A program made the translations under genes and the position numbers. A stretch of DNA of 64,000 bases from Propionibacterium sp. oral taxon 192 str. F0372 (GTDB lineage Bacteria; Actinomycetota; Actinomycetes; Propionibacteriales; Propionibacteriaceae), in contig NZ_KE340297.1 of NCBI RefSeq assembly GCF_000413315.1, positions 62,001 through 126,000 on the forward strand. Direction: 5' to 3'. The notes below the pieces were generated by a model that was given only the letters and a program-made list of their open reading frames with translations, was not told where the DNA came from and did no database searches. How positions within the stretch are numbered: position 1 is the first letter of the stretch; each line of letters opens with the position of its first letter. This document shows positions 29,736 through 37,817 of the stretch, piece by piece.

Positions 29736-31178
29736 TTACTGCTTCCCATCACCGGAATCGGCAGCTGAACCCGTGAGACCCGCGTTCAGTTCCGCCTTAT
29801 ACTCACCCAACAGTTCCGTCAAGGCCGCGTCTTCATCCATCGGCTTCGCCAAGGCGAGCAGTACCAGCCCGAGCCCGAGCCACACGGCCAGAATGATGTA
29901 CTCGCCGGGCCACTGTAGCGACAGGTTCGTTCCCGGCCACAGGGCCATGACGATCACCAACACCGCACCGGCCGCACCGATCCAGGGAAGAAACCCAGCT
30001 TTGTAACCACTCTTCAGGTGAGGGTGGCGTCGGGGAAGCACGGTTGCGACGATGACCATCAGCACCCACACCATGCCCAAGTAGATGCCACCGGTGTCAA
30101 GGAACCAGATCATCGCGCCAGGTCCGAGTGCCCCCAACACCACGGTGAGCACTGCAGTCAGGACGATAGCGCGACGCGGTGCTCCTGTCTTCTCATCGAC
30201 GATGGCCAAAGATCCGGGTAGGAGCCGAGCGCGTCCCATCGCCACCACGATCCGGGAAATGGCCATGAACAGACCCAGGAAGCTGGTAGCCAGTCCGAGG
30301 ATCGCGATGCTCCATGCAGCCCAGCCGAGCATCGGGAAACCAGCCGCGGTGAAGGCATCGATGGTTCCCAGTTCCATAGTCGCAACTTCCCGCCAAGGAT
30401 GGATCCAAGCCGAAGAGAGCAGCACCAGGCAGTAGAAAGAAGTGGCCACGATGACGGTCAGCACGGTAACCCGGCCGATCTTGCGCGCCGGAACGCTGGC
30501 GTCCTCGGCTAGCGAAGCAACCAGGCCAAAACCTGCCATGTAGGTCATCCCAGGCACGATGAAACGCAGGGTATCACCGAAAGCATTCACATCCTCTGCG
30601 TAGGGTGGCAAGAAATTCGATGGGCTCCCATTAAGCAATGCAGTGAATATGAGCACGATGCCAACAAGAATCATCACCGTGAACAGCAAAGTCTGGATCT
30701 GACCCGAAACGCTCACTCCAAACCAGTTCATGCCAGCAATTAGCAACGTCAGCAGGACACCGATGAGCAGCACCGTCGAATCGACGGAGGATTCGTTAAT
30801 TTCCCACAACTGAACACCCGAAACACTGGGCCAAATGCGTTGTAAGAGCCTACCGAATGCCGTCACGTAGAATGCAGTAGATGAAAGATAGGCGCCAATC
30901 AGGAACCAACCCGTCATGAAAGACCAGCGCCGTCCCAGGCCGACGTATGAGTAGACGACCTCACCACCAGCTCTGGGAAACTGCGTTGTCAACTGCGAGT
31001 ATGCCAAGGCAACACAGGCTGCAAGCAGCCCGCCCAAAGCCATGCCGAAAATCATTCCCCCGGCACCGTACTTCTCGAAGAACGCAGAGTTCGTGTAGAT
31101 CCAGCTCGATCCGATGACGCCTGCCACCCCTAGGGCCAAGAGTTGGAAGAAGTTGAGACTCTTCTTCATTTCTGCCAT
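29736..31178 (-). CDS. APC family amino-acid/polyamine permease
   Basis: A 480-residue transporter with about 12 helices. Helix 1 reads FFQLLALGVAGVIGSSWIYT (G-V-I-G-S/T motif), followed by FPRAGGEVVYSYVGLGRRWS, a hallmark of APC carriers. The C-terminal tail of about 40 residues is hydrophilic and acidic. It lies 2 bp upstream of the VanX-like gene, so both are one operon. Substrate is unknown, but a dipeptide or D-alanine-containing compound would fit the partner. Confidence 0.87.
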   Translation of the reverse strand: MAEMKKSLNFFQLLALGVAGVIGSSWIYTNSAFFEKYGAGGMIFGMALGGLLAACVALAYSQLTTQFPRAGGEVVYSYVGLGRRWSFMTGWFLIGAYLSSTAFYVTAFGRLLQRIWPSVSGVQLWEINESSVDSTVLLIGVLLTLLIAGMNWFGVSVSGQIQTLLFTVMILVGIVLIFTALLNGSPSNFLPPYAEDVNAFGDTLRFIVPGMTYMAGFGLVASLAEDASVPARKIGRVTVLTVIVATSFYCLVLLSSAWIHPWREVATMELGTIDAFTAAGFPMLGWAAWSIAILGLATSFLGLFMAISRIVVAMGRARLLPGSLAIVDEKTGAPRRAIVLTAVLTVVLGALGPGAMIWFLDTGGIYLGMVWVLMVIVATVLPRRHPHLKSGYKAGFLPWIGAAGAVLVIVMALWPGTNLSLQWPGEYIILAVWLGLGLVLLALAKPMDEDAALTELLGEYKAELNAGLTGSAADSGDGKQ

Positions 31179-31568
31179 GACGCTCCTTCACGCAATCGAG
31201 GCAGGATACATTAACAAACAGATCCCGTCGACCATTCAGGGGCCAAATCATGAAGCGGAATCGTCTGGGTCAGATCTGCACTCAACAATGAGACAATGAC
31301 CGTTTCAAGTCAGTTGCGCATCTTACTGAGGCCCCCATCCGGCGTCAAGGGCAAATCGAGCTTTTTGCAAGCCGCTTGCCACTCTGATCACGTCGCAGGA
31401 AACTTTGTTGTCCGGGGAACCGAGTTCTGGCAACCATTTCCACTGACAAGCGCCAGGACTACTCCCGAGCACGACCACGTCATCGACTCACAAGGCGGAG
31501 AATAGCTCGGCAACCAGCACGCTGCACCCCACGAGTATCACTCGCAAGGCCTCATCGTTTCTCAGTTC
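31179..31568. other. Intergenic region with a LacI-operator-like palindrome
   Basis: This 390-bp region separates the permease start from the lacI-type gene end. GCAAGC-C-GCTTGC at 31367-31379 is a perfect 6-bp inverted repeat of LacI-operator shape, about 190 bp from the permease start. No coding frame is convincing. Confidence 0.35.
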
Positions 31569-32594
31569 TCAGGCAGGAAGCCTGCGGGCTGCTGTCGTCG
31601 TCTCACGCACAATGAGCCGCATCGGCAACACCGAAGGCGATTCCGGGTTGAGTTCGTGTTCCTGACCGGTGGCCATTGCGATCACCGAACGAGCGGCCCG
31701 CTCCCCCAGCAGCGACAGCGGGGCCGCGACGGTGGTGAGCCCAGGGGTCACCAGATCGGATGCGAAGATGTTGTCGAAACCGATCACCGATAGATCACTG
31801 GGGATGGTCATCCCCGTGGCTTTGGCTGCGCGCATCAAACCGATGGCGATCATGTCATTGAAACAAACCACGGCGGTGACGCGCTTCTCCCGCACCTGTG
31901 GCAGGGCCCCCATACCGCCCCTGACCGTCGGCGGGATGGGTCCTACCCGGTGATCGGCAAGGTCCAGCTCAAAACACCCTTCCCGGAAGGCCCTTGCCCG
32001 GGCGACCTCCGCCCATGAAGCGGAAGGACCTGACACATATGCAACCCGGCGGTGGCCCAGTTCGGCCAGGTGTTCCAGAGCCCGTCGCATGCCACGCGCG
32101 TAGTCGGTGACGACCGAGGGCACTCCCGGCACCAAACGGTTCAGGATGACCGTGGGGGACACCTTCGCAGCAGAACGCAGCGCGGTGTCCGACAGGCGTG
32201 AGGTGGCGATGATTACTCCGTCGACCAAAGGCATGGTCCGGTCGTAGAGACGCCGTTCCAATTCTTCGGATTCCTCGGAATCGATGAGCAAGATCGAGTA
32301 CCCCTCAGACACTGCGACATGCTCGGCCCCGCGGATGATGGAGAAAAAGAACGGATTGGTGATGTCTGTCAGCGAGATGGCGAGCAACTTGGACTGCTTG
32401 GCCGCGTCGGCACGCGCCACCTGCGGCGCCCGATAGCCGAGATCCGCAGCCACCTGATGAATACGGGCCGATGTCTTCGCGCTCACCCGACCTGGGCGAG
32501 AGAAGGCACGCGAAACCGTTGAGGGGCTCACCCCTGCGGCAGCCGCCACGTCGTAGATGGTGGCTGCCTTGGTCGACGGTGATTGATGTTCCAC
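31569..32594 (-). CDS. LacI family transcriptional regulator
   Basis: A 341-residue repressor with the LacI helix-turn-helix (TIYDVAAAAGVSPSTVSRAF) near residue 12, followed by the hinge GYRAPQVA and a periplasmic-binding-protein-like sensor domain (SVIGFDNIFASDLVTPGLTTV). GTG at 32594 is chosen because AGGA lies upstream and it gives the normal short N terminus; an extra 25 codons are open. Its own upstream region contains TTGGCAACAAATTGCA, a possible autoregulatory site. Likely targets are the uxaC/larA and permease promoters (inference). Confidence 0.9.
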   Translation of the reverse strand: MEHQSPSTKAATIYDVAAAAGVSPSTVSRAFSRPGRVSAKTSARIHQVAADLGYRAPQVARADAAKQSKLLAISLTDITNPFFFSIIRGAEHVAVSEGYSILLIDSEESEELERRLYDRTMPLVDGVIIATSRLSDTALRSAAKVSPTVILNRLVPGVPSVVTDYARGMRRALEHLAELGHRRVAYVSGPSASWAEVARARAFREGCFELDLADHRVGPIPPTVRGGMGALPQVREKRVTAVVCFNDMIAIGLMRAAKATGMTIPSDLSVIGFDNIFASDLVTPGLTTVAAPLSLLGERAARSVIAMATGQEHELNPESPSVLPMRLIVRETTTAARRLPA

Positions 32595-32820
32595 GCCAAC
32601 CAATCCTAGGGCAACTTGGCAACAAATTGCATCGGAACTCCGGAGAAGACCGGGATTCACCGCGTTCACCGGGTGTCTTTCCTCGTCGGAATGCCTCCGA
32701 CCGAAGGGGCCAACTGCCCGGGTATTGGATCTGCTCGCTGGCTCATAGCTCTGTCAGGCATGATGGGCGGTGCAGATCCGACACGATGTGTGTGTCGGCG
32801 ATCGAAGGAGACAAGCACCT

Positions 32821-34263
32821 ATGACGAAACCCAAGGCCAACATCGGCGTCGTCGGCATGGCGGTGATGGGCTCGAACCTGGCCCGCAATTTGGCACACCA
32901 CGGGTATGTCGTGGCGATCCATAACCGCACCCATGCCAAGACCGAGAAAGTCCTCGCCGATCACGGGCATGAGGGTACCTTCATCGGCTCCGAGTCCATC
33001 CAGGACTTCGTCAACTCCATTGACCGTCCACGCTCCATCATCCTCATGGTGAAAGCCGGTGCCAGCACGGATGCCACCATCGCCGAGTTGCTGCCCCACC
33101 TCAACGAGGGCGACATCATCATGGACGGTGGAAACTCCAACTTCCGCGACACTATCCGGCGTGAAGCCGAGATCTCGGCCAAGGGCTTCCATTTCGTCGG
33201 CACCGGCATCTCCGGCGGTGAGTATGGGGCGCTGACCGGCCCTGCGATCATGCCCGGCGGCACACCGGAATCCTACAAAACCCTCGGCCCCATGCTCGAG
33301 GCAATCTCCGCACATGTCGGCGACGAGCCCTGCTGCACCTGGATCGGCCCCAATGGCGCCGGTCATTTTGTCAAGATGATCCACAACGGCATCGAATACG
33401 CCGATATGCAGGTAATCGGCGAAACCTTCGAGTTGCTGCGCGCGGCCGGGCTGAGTGTGGCTGAGGCCGCCGAGACCTTCAGGAAGTGGAATGAGGGCGA
33501 GCTGTCCTCTTACCTCATTGAAATCACCGCCGAGATGCTGGCCCAAGCCGATCCGCAGACCGGGGCCCCGCTGGTTGATGTGATCAAGGATCGCGCAGGC
33601 ATGAAAGGTACCGGTACCTGGACGGTTCAGACCGCTCTGGAGCTCGGTGTGCCGGTCAACGGCATCGCCGAATCGGTATTCGCCCGCGCCTTGTCCTCCC
33701 ACGACGACCTGCGCACTGCCGCTTCGGTGCTCACCGGCCCGGACCGGGTGCTTGAAGTCGCCGACCGCGAGTCCTTCATTGAAGATGTCCGACAAGCGCT
33801 GTGGGCCTCCAAGGTGGTCGCCTATTCCCAGGGTTTCGACGAGATCCGCACTGGTGGCGAGGAGTTCGGGTGGAACATCTCGGTGGCCGATGCCGCCAAG
33901 ATCTGGCGCGATGGCTGCATCATCCGCGCCAAGCTGCTCGAAGACATTCGCCAGGAGTACTCAGCCGACCCGCAGCTGGTGTCACTGATGGCTGCCCCAT
34001 CCATCGCCCCAAAGCTCGGCGAATACAACGCCGCGTGGCGTCGTGTGGTGGTAGCTGCAGCCCAGGCCGGGATCGCAGCCCCGGTTTTCGCATCTTCGCT
34101 GGCCTACTACGACATGGCTCGCGCGCCCCGCAACAATGCCGCCGTCACCCAGGGGCTGCGTGATTTCTTCGGCTCGCACACCTACGAGCGCATCGATACC
34201 CCTGGGCACTATCACCTGGAGTGGTCCGGTGATCGTTCGGAGACAAAGATCTCCGAAGACTGA
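32821..34263 (+). CDS. gnd: 6-phosphogluconate dehydrogenase, decarboxylating
   Basis: The third enzyme of the oxidative pentose phosphate pathway, producing ribulose 5-phosphate and NADPH. The 480-residue protein starts IGVVGMAVMGSNLARNLAHH (Rossmann G-x-A/G-x-x-G), has the substrate motif MVKAGASTDATI, MDGGNSNFRDT, GTGISGGEYGAL and catalytic Lys/Asn in GAGHFVKMIHNGIEY. The length fits the long Gnd class. AAGGAG lies nine bases before the ATG. A hairpin terminator follows. The gene is divergent from the LacI regulator. Confidence 0.96.
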   Translation: MTKPKANIGVVGMAVMGSNLARNLAHHGYVVAIHNRTHAKTEKVLADHGHEGTFIGSESIQDFVNSIDRPRSIILMVKAGASTDATIAELLPHLNEGDIIMDGGNSNFRDTIRREAEISAKGFHFVGTGISGGEYGALTGPAIMPGGTPESYKTLGPMLEAISAHVGDEPCCTWIGPNGAGHFVKMIHNGIEYADMQVIGETFELLRAAGLSVAEAAETFRKWNEGELSSYLIEITAEMLAQADPQTGAPLVDVIKDRAGMKGTGTWTVQTALELGVPVNGIAESVFARALSSHDDLRTAASVLTGPDRVLEVADRESFIEDVRQALWASKVVAYSQGFDEIRTGGEEFGWNISVADAAKIWRDGCIIRAKLLEDIRQEYSADPQLVSLMAAPSIAPKLGEYNAAWRRVVVAAAQAGIAAPVFASSLAYYDMARAPRNNAAVTQGLRDFFGSHTYERIDTPGHYHLEWSGDRSETKISED

Positions 34264-34277
34264 GACCAGAACCGAAA

Positions 34278-34313
34278 GGGGCAGGAGGGAAAGTTCCCGA
34301 CCTGCCCTCTTTC
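34278..34313 (+). terminator. Rho-independent terminator after gnd
   Basis: GGGCAGG at 34279-34285 pairs with CCTGCCC at 34301-34307, followed by TCTTTC. It begins 15 bp after the gnd stop. Confidence 0.65.
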
Positions 34314-34465
34314 ATATAAGTGGCCTGGTATGCAGGTGCTCCAGTCCGGCATGAGGCCCAAGCTTTCACGGAACCGGGAGCCGACGAGATGATCGCGTCT
34401 TTGGTGATGTGCAGGGGGGGTTGCTCCGCCATCTCTGCGTGACCGCAGGGATTCCCAGTACCCCT

Positions 34466-35326
34466 TCAGTCACCTACCAACAATTCAGAAAGCGATTGCC
34501 GAGCGGAATCCGGGAGCGCCCGCTTCACGCCATCGGTCTCAGCGCACACAAGCACCGCACGGGCAGTGACCAAGATGGCTCCGCTCGCCCGGTCGATGAT
34601 CTCTGTTCCCAGCACCACCGAGGAGGTTCCCACCCGGATCGGAGCAGTGAGCACCAAATAGGGTTCCGGGCGCACGGAGAGCTGAGCCATGTAGTCGATG
34701 TCCTGCCGGGCAATCAACCAGCGCAGTTCATCGCCATCCCCTGTTCCCATCCGGGCCATCGATGGATCGATCTCGGTGGTGGTAACGATCCGGGCCTGCA
34801 TGACATAGTCCAAGGTCCGCACATTGTTGACATGCCCATAACGGTCGGCATCGGACCAACGCGGTTCCACCAAATAGGGCAATCCCCTGCCGCGCAACTC
34901 CACCCGGTCCAGGCAACGGATGCCAAGTTTGGCGTCACGGTGCATTTCGAACCAATCCCGCTCAGCGGCAAGCAGCCGACGTGGCACCTGAGCGTCGAAA
35001 TCGAAGGGACAGACCACCGTCGAGGCAAGAACCGCTTCTTGGCTATCCTGCATGATCCGGTAATCGATGCGAATCCGCGCCCCACCCAGCTGGGCCACCC
35101 ACAGTTCGATCTCCACCTCACCCCGGTAGTCCAACGCCCTGCGGTGGATAATGCGATGATGAACGACGACCACCCCGTCGGCCAGCATTTGGCTGGTGGT
35201 AGCCCCGCCCGCCTCCATAAACTGAGAGCGGGCCTGCTGCAGGTAATCGGCGATGACCACGTTATTTACGTGGCCCTGGACATCCATATCGGCCCAACGC
35301 TGTTGGACCCTGGCGGTGAATCTCAC
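34466..35326 (-). CDS. Acyl-CoA thioesterase, double hot-dog (4HBT) protein
   Basis: A 286-residue protein made of two hot-dog domains. Each starts with the family motif: QRWADMDVQGHVNNVVIADY near residue 9 and PRWSDADRYGHVNNVRTLDY near residue 150, with the catalytic-type Asp in D-x-x-G-H-V-N-N. Proteins of this layout hydrolyse acyl-CoA or acyl-ACP. Its ATG overlaps the stop of the acyl-CoA ligase gene by four bases, so an activating and a hydrolysing enzyme are made together. Exact chain preference is unknown. Confidence 0.85.
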   Translation of the reverse strand: MRFTARVQQRWADMDVQGHVNNVVIADYLQQARSQFMEAGGATTSQMLADGVVVVHHRIIHRRALDYRGEVEIELWVAQLGGARIRIDYRIMQDSQEAVLASTVVCPFDFDAQVPRRLLAAERDWFEMHRDAKLGIRCLDRVELRGRGLPYLVEPRWSDADRYGHVNNVRTLDYVMQARIVTTTEIDPSMARMGTGDGDELRWLIARQDIDYMAQLSVRPEPYLVLTAPIRVGTSSVVLGTEIIDRASGAILVTARAVLVCAETDGVKRALPDSARQSLSELLVGD

Positions 35327-37197
35327 TGGGCCAAGTCCGAGTGGGAAGCATCGGAGTACATAGCCTCGATTTCCTCGGCATATTTCTCGTGGACCGCGCC
35401 GCGGCGCACCTTGAGACTCGGGGTCAGCGTGCCGTCGGCCAAGGTGAGCTCATGCGGCAGGATCGTGTAACGCTTGATCTGTTCCCATCGCTCCAGGCGA
35501 TTGTTGACGCTGCGCATCCGGCGATCGATCGACTCCCGGACCTCGGGCAGCGCCACCAACTCGGCATGGGACAACCCGTCCTTGCCGCGCCGGGCAGCCC
35601 ATTTGGCGAGGCTGGCCGGGTCAAGGGCGAGCAAAGCAGTGACGTATTTGCGGTTCTCGACGATCGCAACCACCTGAGAGACATAAGGGATATTCGCCAT
35701 CACTGTGTTCTCCACCTTCTGCGGGGCGACGAATTTTCCGTTCGAGGTCTTGAACAGGTCCTTCTTGCGGTCGGTGATGGTGAGATAGCCGTCGGCGTCG
35801 AGCACGCCGATGTCGCCGGTACGGTACCAACCGTCCACAAAGGCCTCGGCTGTCTCCTCGGGAAGATTGTGGTAACGCTGGGCGATGGTCGGCCCCTTGA
35901 CCATCACCTCTCCGTCGGCGTCAAGTTTGGTCTCCAATCCGGGAATAACCGGGCCGACAGTGCCGAAGCGAGGCCGGTCGGGCAGGTTGAGGAAGGTGAT
36001 GGCGGCGGTCTCGGTGGCACCATAACCCTCAATGATCGTCAACCCTGCCGAGTAGAACCACTCCTGGACCTGGCTCGACAACTTGGCCGAACCCGAAATG
36101 AGCATTCGAAGATTGCCGCCCAACCTGGTCTTGAGCTGGGAAAAGACCAACCGGTCGGCGATAGCATAGGCGATCCGCAACAGCGGGGGCAGTGGACGCC
36201 CGGCGAGCCGGAAGGGACGCGAATCACGACCGACGGCGAAAGCCCATCGGGATATCCTCCCCTTCAATCCGTTCTGCGGGTAGGCGGTCATCACCGCGGC
36301 ACGTACCTTCTCGAAAATCCGCGGCACCCCCACGAAAACCGTCGGGTGAGTAGCGCCCAGGCCCTCCACGATGCGGTCGACCCGCCCGTCGATAGCTGCC
36401 CGGAAGCCAATGGCCAACTGCACCGAGAGCAAATCCCGGCCGAAGACATGGGACAGCGGAAGCCACAGATAAAGCAGGTCGTCGGGGAAGACGAAATTCA
36501 AATATTTTATGCAGGCACCCTCGTACAACCACGCCCGGTGCAGCAATTCGACTCCCTTAGGGGCGCCAGTGGTGCCGGAGGTATAGATGAGAGTGGACAA
36601 ATCGTCGAGTCCCAGCGCGGCGATCCGCTCGTCGAGGCACCCGGGATCGGCAGCCAGACGGTCCCGGCCCAGGTCGAGCAGTTCCTGCCATGTGAGCACC
36701 CGGGGATCGGATCGTTGGGCCTCGTCGAGGTCGTCGTCGATAACCACCACGTGACGAACCTGCTCGGTGAACTCGGGCAGAGAGCGGACTTTGGCCAGTT
36801 GGGCGGCATCCTCGACCACCATCAGGGAAGTTTCCGAGTCGGTGACGATGTGCCGCACGTCGTCGGCATTGGTGTTGGGGTAGATAGTCGTCGTCACCCC
36901 GGCCGCCAATGCAATACCCAAATCGGCGAGCACCCATTCGATCCTCGTGGAGCAGGCGATGGCGACCCGCTGTGTGGGTATCAGTCCCAGAGCGACCATA
37001 CCTGCCCCGGCAGCATCGGCGAGAGCCCCGACCTGCCGCCAGGTGATCTCTCCCCAAGGCTGCTCCGGCTCATCGGGAGGGGTCAGGAAGGCGACTCGCT
37101 CGGGGGTATCGGCGACCCGTCTACGAAACAGGCCAGGGTAGCTGCTGGCACCACCGGCCATGATCTCGGCCGCAATGCTTGGTGCTCCGGACGTCAT
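35323..37197 (-). CDS. Long-chain fatty-acid-CoA ligase (FadD15-like, AMP-binding)
   Basis: A 624-residue ANL-superfamily enzyme that activates fatty acids with ATP and CoA. Motifs visible: STLIYTSGTTGAPKGVE (P-loop-like A3) near residue 215, GYGATETAAITF, WYRTGDIGVLDADGYLTITD (A7/A8) and KTSNGKFVAPQKVEN at the C terminus. The length and the KKDLFKTSNGKFV motif place it with FadD15/AMP-dependent long-chain ligases. ATG at 37197 has AGGAG upstream. It is divergent from a MarR gene, which may regulate it. Confidence 0.9.
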   Translation of the reverse strand: MTSGAPSIAAEIMAGGASSYPGLFRRRVADTPERVAFLTPPDEPEQPWGEITWRQVGALADAAGAGMVALGLIPTQRVAIACSTRIEWVLADLGIALAAGVTTTIYPNTNADDVRHIVTDSETSLMVVEDAAQLAKVRSLPEFTEQVRHVVVIDDDLDEAQRSDPRVLTWQELLDLGRDRLAADPGCLDERIAALGLDDLSTLIYTSGTTGAPKGVELLHRAWLYEGACIKYLNFVFPDDLLYLWLPLSHVFGRDLLSVQLAIGFRAAIDGRVDRIVEGLGATHPTVFVGVPRIFEKVRAAVMTAYPQNGLKGRISRWAFAVGRDSRPFRLAGRPLPPLLRIAYAIADRLVFSQLKTRLGGNLRMLISGSAKLSSQVQEWFYSAGLTIIEGYGATETAAITFLNLPDRPRFGTVGPVIPGLETKLDADGEVMVKGPTIAQRYHNLPEETAEAFVDGWYRTGDIGVLDADGYLTITDRKKDLFKTSNGKFVAPQKVENTVMANIPYVSQVVAIVENRKYVTALLALDPASLAKWAARRGKDGLSHAELVALPEVRESIDRRMRSVNNRLERWEQIKRYTILPHELTLADGTLTPSLKVRRGAVHEKYAEEIEAMYSDASHSDLAQ

Positions 37198-37301
37198 GTA
37201 TCTCCTCAATGGGGAATGGACCCTGTGATCCACGGTGATTCTACCGGGAAGCAGCCCACAGACCTTTCTTCAGAATTCAACGGATTCGCTATATTTGGGC
37301 C

Positions 37302-37817
37302 ATGCCCAGGGGAGAGACACCAACGACGATGCCCGAGGCGCATCAAGATGGGGAGAGCCACCACGAGCCGCAGTGGCTGAGCATGGAACAACAAGAGGTG
37401 TGGCGGGCATGGCTCACCGCAACGGCCCGGATCGATGATCTGCTCACTGCCGATCTGCGCCCGTTCAATCTCGATCTCAACGAGTACGAGGTACTCGTCG
37501 TGCTCTCCGAGGCGCCAGCCCATTCGATCCGGATGTCGGCATTGGCTGAAGGAGCCAACCAGTCCCGATCCCGGCTCACCCATACGGTGGGACGGATGGA
37601 GGCCGCTGGGCTCATCGTCCGGGAACCCGCCGCCGATGACCGTCGTGGGGTCATCGCACGACTCACCGCCGAGGGCTTCGCCCTGCTGGAGCGCGCCGCG
37701 AGCTCCCATGTCTCGGCAGTGCGTCGCATCTTCATCGACCCGGTTACCCCCGCCGACCTCGAAGCGATGGGACGTGCGCTCGGGGCAATCCTGTCGGTGG
37801 CAGACTCTGACAAGTGA
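37302..37817 (+). CDS. MarR family transcriptional regulator
   Basis: A 171-residue winged-helix protein. The core reads LNEYEVLVVLSEAPAHSIRM then LAEGANQSRSRLTHTVGRME and AAGLIVREPAADDRRGVIA, the DNA-recognition helix and the D-x-R wing of MarR proteins. About 25 N-terminal residues precede the domain. Its stop overlaps the GTG of the next gene (GTGA). Placed between the acyl-CoA ligase (divergent) and a large dehydrogenase (same operon), it probably senses a small acid and controls one or both; no operator was identified. Confidence 0.88.
   Translation: MPRGETPTTMPEAHQDGESHHEPQWLSMEQQEVWRAWLTATARIDDLLTADLRPFNLDLNEYEVLVVLSEAPAHSIRMSALAEGANQSRSRLTHTVGRMEAAGLIVREPAADDRRGVIARLTAEGFALLERAASSHVSAVRRIFIDPVTPADLEAMGRALGAILSVADSDK

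Noticed and set aside
35341-37380. 679-codon plus-strand frame opposite the acyl-CoA ligase
   Set aside because: Antisense shadow; the minus strand carries complete ANL-enzyme motifs and a good ribosome-binding site.
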